Shown here one piece after another: positions 6,951-10,803 of a stretch of 10,803 nt of DNA (position 1 is the stretch's first letter; each line of letters opens with the position of its first letter). The notes under the pieces are model-generated. The model worked only from the letters and a program-made list of their open reading frames with translations, was not told where the DNA came from and did no database searches. The position numbers were made by a program, and so were the translations under genes. The DNA lies in the NCBI GenBank assembly GCA_003452965.1, contig DMMW01000036.1, positions 1-10,803 on the forward strand. The letters are read 5' to 3'. This DNA comes from Elusimicrobiota bacterium. GTDB lineage: Bacteria; Elusimicrobiota; UBA8919.

Positions 6951-7700
6951 TTATACAGAAACTTTTTCTTTTTTCATATTTTTTGACTTTTTATAATAAT
7001 CATCTAATCTTCGTTCATATTTTCTATCTATTGTGATAGAATAATCATAATGTGGTGCATTTTTTATAGTTTCACGCATTAAATCAACATAAACACTGTT
7101 CTTAATCCAACTCACCTCTTTTATCCAATTTGGAGGAATCAATATTTTTTTACCAGGCAAGAATATTCTTGTATCAACGATAATGTATTTGATTTTCCAA
7201 TTTCTATCGTCAATAAGAAAATCATGCAAATGACCTATATCGCCATCTTTTGCATGTATACTGTAACCGATTACTTCTTTTGTACTTCTAATGCAGGTTT
7301 CTTCTTCTTTTGTATCAGGAATAACTTTTTTTACAGGTATTATTGTTGGACTAACAGTACTGAAAAGTGTCGGATACCAGTAAATAGGCCAATCATAATA
7401 TTCTAATATTCTCTGTTCCTTTATGCGAGAAACCGGCTTATCCTTTTCTATTGATGGTGAATCTTCAACCATCTTTTTTGTTAGTATAACAGGAAACTCT
7501 TTTTTATTCCAGTCCGGTTTATCGTAAAATGCAGCAGGTGATATTAAAACATGTTTCTCGGAAAGCCAGTTGCCCGTATCCGCAACAAGATAACGAATAG
7601 TCCATCTTTCATCATCAAAATAAAATTCAGAAACTTTTCCTATATCACCGTCTTTTGCACGAATCTTGTAATCTATTAAATCCTTCACACTACGAATCAT
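6951..7700 (-). CDS. Tandem PRC-barrel domain protein
   Basis: A 249-residue soluble protein with two PRC-barrel domains. The first spans about residues 1-75 and the second about 137-215. Each begins with a matching block: IRSVKDLIDYKIRAKDGDIG and IRSTKEVIGYSIHAKDGDIG, followed by a (Y/L)xxDDxxWxI(R/K)Y(L/I) strand pair. The linker is aromatic and proline-rich (YYDWPIYWYP, about 101-110) and the tail is lysine-rich. PRC barrels are small beta folds used in protein-protein contacts and RNA-related assembly, as in RimM and the photosynthetic reaction centre H subunit. The exact role of stand-alone bacterial versions is not established. I chose ATG at 7700 because GAGGTGA (7706-7712) lies 5 bases before it; the in-frame GTG at 7707-7709 would sit inside that site. 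It is the last gene before a terminator and probably belongs to the copper-related transcript. Confidence 0.85.
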   Translation of the reverse strand: MIRSVKDLIDYKIRAKDGDIGKVSEFYFDDERWTIRYLVADTGNWLSEKHVLISPAAFYDKPDWNKKEFPVILTKKMVEDSPSIEKDKPVSRIKEQRILEYYDWPIYWYPTLFSTVSPTIIPVKKVIPDTKEEETCIRSTKEVIGYSIHAKDGDIGHLHDFLIDDRNWKIKYIIVDTRIFLPGKKILIPPNWIKEVSWIKNSVYVDLMRETIKNAPHYDYSITIDRKYERRLDDYYKKSKNMKKEKVSV

Positions 7701-7725
7701 AATTATCACCTCTTTTAATCTTTAT

Positions 7726-7758
7726 GTAATGTCAAAAATGACATATTATTGACATTAC
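7726..7758. repeat. Dispersed TGTCA-type repeat, copy B, with nested hairpins
   Basis: The copy fills most of the 64-base gap between the 125-aa membrane protein and the PRC-barrel gene. The outer arms GTAATGTCA (7726-7734) and TGACATTAC (7750-7758) are perfect 9-bp complements. The inner arms ATGTCA (7729-7734) and TGACAT (7739-7744) form a 6-bp stem with a 4-base loop. The two stems share one arm, so they exclude each other. Positions 7730-7752 equal 33-55. There is no U-tract, so an intrinsic terminator is unlikely. An RNA processing site, a protein-binding site, or a small mobile repeat remains possible. Confidence 0.65.
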
Positions 7759-7764
7759 CAATCT

Positions 7765-8142
7765 TTACAAATAACCTAATACGATAATTACTATTAAAAC
7801 TGCGATTGCTATCCAAAAAAATATGCCCTGTGTTTTTTCTATTTTAACTTCATCTTCATTTTCAGTGATTTGCTTTCTCTCACATTGTGGAGGTGCTAAA
7901 GGTATCAACAACGCCAATAGCAAACCAAAAATAAGACCAACAATAAGTAAGGGTAACCAGTAAATACCTAAAAATAGCGGACCCGTCGGAATTATCCATA
8001 GTGACGCCGCCCATGCCGCAAGAAATACAAAACCAAAAAATACAAAAATGCTTAACCATGTTCTTTTGCAACCTGTATTAAACATTATAGTTACTATTAT
8101 TCCTATGATAAGTGCAAATATTATCTGATAAATTACTGTCAT
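7765..8142 (-). CDS. Small multi-span membrane protein, unknown function
   Basis: This is a 125-residue hydrophobic protein that I cannot assign to a family. Four likely membrane spans lie at about 4-21, 29-51, 56-84 and 107-124. A charged loop (PPQCERKQITENEDEVKIEK) sits before the last span and is the only large polar segment. Cysteines occur at 25 and in the loop. The long third segment contains two prolines at its end. The ATG at 8142 has AGGAG about 11 bases upstream, a slightly long spacing. The gene begins 27 bases after the CopB-type ATPase stop, so co-transcription with it is likely. A role in metal or envelope homeostasis is inferred only from position. Confidence 0.75.
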   Translation of the reverse strand: MTVIYQIIFALIIGIIVTIMFNTGCKRTWLSIFVFFGFVFLAAWAASLWIIPTGPLFLGIYWLPLLIVGLIFGLLLALLIPLAPPQCERKQITENEDEVKIEKTQGIFFWIAIAVLIVIIVLGYL

Positions 8143-8169
8143 AAAAGTATTCTCTCCTAATAAATATCC

Positions 8170-10143
8170 TTAATATTTTTGTATACTAAGAAACCGCGCA
8201 TTGAATGCAACTATAATAGTACTTATCGACATAAGCACTGCGCCCATTGCGGGGCTCAGAAGCAAACCAGCTTTGTATAACACACCGGCAGCAAGCGGTA
8301 TAGCAATTGTATTATATCCTGTTGCCCATAACAAATTTTGAACCATTTTTCTATACGTTGCTCTTGCAAGACCAAGAATTGCAACAACATCAAGAGGATT
8401 GCTTCTTACGAGTATAATATCAGCAGTTTCAACTGCAATATCTGTACCGGCTCCGATAGCGATACCCACATCTGCTTGCGCCAAGGCAGGCGCATCATTA
8501 ACACCATCACCGGTCATTGCTACAATCAATCCCCTTTGTTGAATTTCCTTTATCTTAAATGCTTTTTCCTGGGGCAAAACCTCTGCAAAAAACTCATCCA
8601 GACCTATTTCTTCAGATACCCATTTGGCAACCTGTTTATTATCACCCGTAAGCATCATACATTTAATACCCATTTCTTTCAATTTTGAAATTGCTTTTTT
8701 GGATTCGGGTCTTATCATATCTGCCAGAGCAATTGCACCTTTAACTTTTCCATCAATCATTACAAAAACAACTGATTTGCCTTGAGAATAAAGTTCTTTT
8801 ACTTTTTCATATGTAACCGAAATATTATTTTCTTTTAAGTAACCCGGACTTACCACCTTTATATCTCTACCATTTACAATACCACCAGCTCCTTTACCCG
8901 TAATTGCCGTGAATCCTTTGACAGAATAAAAATCTTTTGATGATGAAACTATGCCCTTGGCAATCGGATGCTCTGAACGTAACTCAACCGATGAGGCATA
9001 CTTTAAAAGTTCGTTTTCTTCAATGTCGTTTGAGAAAACTATTTTATCTGTTACACCAAATTTACCCATAGTAAGTGTTCCTGTCTTATCAAAAATTATT
9101 GCCTTTATATTTCTCGCTTTTTCAAAAGCAGCTCTATTACGAATAAGCAAACCGTTGCCAGCAGCAATCGCAGTCGAAACAGCAATTACAAGCGGGACCG
9201 CTAATCCTAACGCATGCGGACAGGAAATTACCATAACCGTTACAGTTCTTTCAAGAGCGAATGCAAAATTTTCACGGATTAACACAAACCATACAAAAAG
9301 TGTTATTACACCAATAGTTAAGGCAATAACGGTAAGCCACAAAGCAGCTTTATTTGCTAAATCCTGAGTCTTAGATTTACTTGCCTGGGCTTGCCTTACC
9401 AATTCTATCACTTTAGATAAAAAAGAATCCTTGCCGGTCTTCTTGATAGCAATTATTAAAGAACCTTCACCATTAATTGAACCACCAATAATTTTGGCTC
9501 CTACTTTTTTTGATATTGGTTTGGATTCACCGGTAAGCATTGCTTCATTAATAGAACTTTCACCTTCAAGTATATCACCGTCAGCCGGAATTCTTTCCCC
9601 CGGTTTAATGACGATTTTATCATTGACATTGAGTTCTTCCAAAGGTACATCAATTACATTTCCATCCAACAACATTTTATGCGCTTTGGAAGGCATAAGT
9701 TTTGCCAATTCCTCAAGTGCATGTGAAGCACCCATAACGGATTTCATTTCTATCCAGTGACCTAATAGCATTATGTCAATTAAAGTTACAAGTTCCCAAA
9801 AAAATATCTTTCCGCTTAAGCCAAATATCACTGCAGAGCTATATATATATGCAGTAATGATAGCTATTGCTATTAAAGTCATCATTCCGGGTTGTTTTAC
9901 TTTTAACTCATTAAAAATACCCTTCAAAAACGGTAACCCGCCATAGAAGAATACTATTGAAGATAAACCGAAAAGAATATATATATCACCGGTAAATCTG
10001 GCTATCTCTTTTAGCCCAACTAATTGCTGAAGCATCGGCGAAAGTAATAGTATCGGTAAAGTAAGAATTACTGATACCCAAAACCTTTTTCTAAAATTGG
10101 CAACCATATGAGCATGATGAGAAGCATGCCCGCCTACAGTCAT
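8170..10143 (-). CDS. copB: CopB-type copper-exporting P1B-3 ATPase
   Basis: An ATP-driven pump that moves copper out of the cytoplasm. I start it at the ATG at 10143 (657 residues), preceded by GGGGG four bases upstream, rather than the TTG six codons earlier. The N-terminus is a short His-rich segment (GHASHHAH) and there is no CxxC metal-binding domain, as in other CopB proteins. Ordered motifs are TGES (204-207) in the actuator domain; CPH (308-310) in the sixth membrane span; DKTGT with phosphorylated Asp352; HP (392-393), TGDN (499-502) and GDGVNDAP (545-552). The P1B-3 signatures Nx6YNx4P (603-616) and Px6MSxSTxxVAxNA (631-649) are complete. About eight spans are visible and length is typical. 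It is followed closely by the 125-aa membrane protein and preceded by YHS and SHOCT genes. CopB pumps have been assigned Cu(II) or Cu(I); the sequence does not decide. Confidence 0.93.
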   Translation of the reverse strand: MTVGGHASHHAHMVANFRKRFWVSVILTLPILLLSPMLQQLVGLKEIARFTGDIYILFGLSSIVFFYGGLPFLKGIFNELKVKQPGMMTLIAIAIITAYIYSSAVIFGLSGKIFFWELVTLIDIMLLGHWIEMKSVMGASHALEELAKLMPSKAHKMLLDGNVIDVPLEELNVNDKIVIKPGERIPADGDILEGESSINEAMLTGESKPISKKVGAKIIGGSINGEGSLIIAIKKTGKDSFLSKVIELVRQAQASKSKTQDLANKAALWLTVIALTIGVITLFVWFVLIRENFAFALERTVTVMVISCPHALGLAVPLVIAVSTAIAAGNGLLIRNRAAFEKARNIKAIIFDKTGTLTMGKFGVTDKIVFSNDIEENELLKYASSVELRSEHPIAKGIVSSSKDFYSVKGFTAITGKGAGGIVNGRDIKVVSPGYLKENNISVTYEKVKELYSQGKSVVFVMIDGKVKGAIALADMIRPESKKAISKLKEMGIKCMMLTGDNKQVAKWVSEEIGLDEFFAEVLPQEKAFKIKEIQQRGLIVAMTGDGVNDAPALAQADVGIAIGAGTDIAVETADIILVRSNPLDVVAILGLARATYRKMVQNLLWATGYNTIAIPLAAGVLYKAGLLLSPAMGAVLMSISTIIVAFNARFLSIQKY

Positions 10144-10175
10144 ATATCCCCCAAGAAACAATTTAAAAATCTAAA

Positions 10176-10210
10176 ATTATAATTGAAGCACTATGGTCTT
10201 ACTCCCATAG
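10176..10210 (-). promoter_or_regulatory. Putative promoter and dyad operator before copB
   Basis: A TATAAT (10176-10181, minus strand) lies about 33 bases before the ATPase start. No hexamer at 16-19 bases upstream resembles TTGACA. Instead the -35 zone is covered by a perfect dyad, CTATGG (10191-10196) and CCATAG (10205-10210), with an 8-base spacer. A good -10 with a poor -35 under a dyad is the layout of a regulated promoter. The dyad does not match the CopY box or a typical CsoR site, so the regulator is unknown. Confidence 0.4.
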
Positions 10211-10291
10211 AATTTCACAAAAGCGGATTAAATCATTTATTTCTAAATATTATCTTCTATTGTTAGAAAATTAACAAAGACAATTCAATTA

Positions 10292-10483
10292 TTATATCAT
10301 TGATTTGACTTTTTCTTCTTTTTTGCTTTTTACATACTTCATTGGGTTTTTCTCGAATTTTTCCTTATCTTCAACTTCACAAAAATAATATTTCTTTCCC
10401 ATATATTCTATGGGACCTATAGCATCTTTTATATTTGTTATTTCCATTCCACAAACAGGATCCACATACCTTTCATTCGCCAT
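10292..10483 (-). CDS. Stand-alone YHS-domain protein
   Basis: This 63-residue protein consists almost wholly of a YHS domain, a metal-associated fold often fused to or encoded beside copper ATPases. The diagnostic DPVCGM (8-13) and YYFC (32-35) are present, followed by KFEKNPMKY (42-50) and a lysine-rich tail. In most relatives a second cysteine follows four residues after YYFC (FCxxxC); here that position is Asp39 (FCEVED). Metal binding would then rest on Cys11 and Cys35. The start is well supported by AAGGAGG (10491-10497), seven bases before ATG. The gene lies between the SHOCT gene and the ATPase, with 148 bases before the ATPase start, which fits delivery or sensing of copper for the pump. 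That role is inferred. Confidence 0.85.
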   Translation of the reverse strand: MANERYVDPVCGMEITNIKDAIGPIEYMGKKYYFCEVEDKEKFEKNPMKYVKSKKEEKVKSMI

Positions 10484-10564
10484 GACAATACCTCCTTAAA
10501 ATTTTTAGGAATAAACTACTTAGCAGCAACCTACTGGATATTCTGCGAAAAGTAAATAAAATCA

Positions 10565-10786
10565 TTATTCCAAATCTTTCCGTATCTTATCAAATTCTTC
10601 TTTCGTAATTTCTCCTTTGGCATACCGTTTCTTCAAAATATCCAAAGGTGTTTCCTTATATGCAAAACCCGTATCTTTAGCTTGCATGCTTCTTACAATA
10701 AAATAAATTAGCAAAACAATTATTATCAAAAACAATAGCCACATTAAAATCCCCCCTGAGAAATACATTGAATCTCCGTGCATCAT
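10565..10786 (-). CDS. Membrane-anchored SHOCT-domain small protein
   Basis: A 73-residue protein with a short Met/His-containing N-terminus (MMHGDSM), one hydrophobic span at about 12-32, and a C-terminal SHOCT domain (about 46-73: ETPLDILKKRYAKGEITKEE and onward). SHOCT is a short helical hairpin found at protein ends, thought to mediate oligomerisation or contacts. Such one-span SHOCT proteins are common next to copper-resistance genes, but their function is not established. Two adjacent ATG codons are possible; AGGAG (10792-10796) lies 5 bases before the first (10786) and 8 before the second (10783). Its promoter would lie beyond the right edge. The gap to the YHS gene is 81 bases with no terminator seen, so co-transcription is plausible. 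Confidence 0.85.
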   Translation of the reverse strand: MMHGDSMYFSGGILMWLLFLIIIVLLIYFIVRSMQAKDTGFAYKETPLDILKKRYAKGEITKEEFDKIRKDLE

Positions 10787-10803
10787 AAATTCTCCTTTAA
10801 AAT

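Noticed and set aside
6901..6960. Direct repeat TTATACAGAA at 6901-6910 and 6951-6960 as an insertion target duplication
   Set aside because: The enclosed 40 bases hold a promoter and no element; a 10-base AT-rich match can arise by chance.
7701..7709. GTG start for the PRC-barrel protein
   Set aside because: It overlaps the strong GAGGTGA ribosome site that serves the ATG at 7700.
7880..8071. Second minus-strand frame inside the 125-aa membrane protein gene
   Set aside because: It is out of frame, lacks a ribosome site, and the longer frame has a coherent membrane topology and operon spacing.
8951..9760. Long plus-strand open frames opposite copB (8951-9367 and 9431-9760)
   Set aside because: They are antisense to an unambiguous, motif-complete ATPase gene and have low-complexity translations.
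10144..10161. TTG start for the copper ATPase six codons upstream
   Set aside because: The ATG at 10143 has a G-rich ribosome site that lies inside the proposed extension; TTG has none.
10260..10277. TTGTTA / TAACAA inverted repeat after the YHS gene as a terminator
   Set aside because: The 6-bp AT-rich stem has no following U-tract on the minus strand.

Overview
The window is AT-rich DNA that looks like a low-GC, free-living or uncultured bacterium. All nine complete genes lie on the minus strand, so transcription runs from high to low coordinates. Shine-Dalgarno sites are canonical and two intergenic promoters are close to sigma-70 consensus. An exported protein with a signal peptide and a likely disulfide fits an organism with an envelope compartment. 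The phylum cannot be fixed from the sequence; an AT-rich Elusimicrobiota- or Omnitrophota-like lineage is only a guess.

Right part (10786 down to 6951): a metal-handling gene set. In transcription order it holds a small membrane-anchored SHOCT protein, a 63-aa YHS-domain protein, a CopB-type P1B-3 copper-exporting ATPase with every signature motif intact, a 125-aa multi-span membrane protein, and a double PRC-barrel protein. The last three are closely spaced. A dyad lies in front of the ATPase gene and could be a metal-responsive operator, but no regulator gene is in view. The set ends in an intrinsic terminator (6880-6915) whose loop also holds the -10 box of the next promoter.

Middle (6847 down to 2621): a two-gene unit made of a maltokinase-like enzyme (maltose to maltose-1-phosphate) and a large exported protein of unknown function, which starts 9 bases after the maltokinase stop. 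The usual partners treS, glgE and glgB are not in the window.

Left part (2604 down to 328): a TTGACA-N16-TATAAT promoter drives dapA (4-hydroxy-tetrahydrodipicolinate synthase, lysine/diaminopimelate pathway). dapA overlaps by 4 bases (ATGA) with an ArsB/NhaD-type ion permease. Positions 1-327 hold no intact gene. They contain two copies of a short dispersed repeat whose third copy sits at 7726-7758, a hairpin terminator candidate, and a short open frame that may be a gene remnant.

No rRNA, tRNA, CRISPR array or intact mobile element was seen, and I found no wholly new defence-like or multi-gene system. The least explained items are the 865-residue exported protein next to maltokinase, the TGTCA-type repeat family, and the terminator/promoter overlap.
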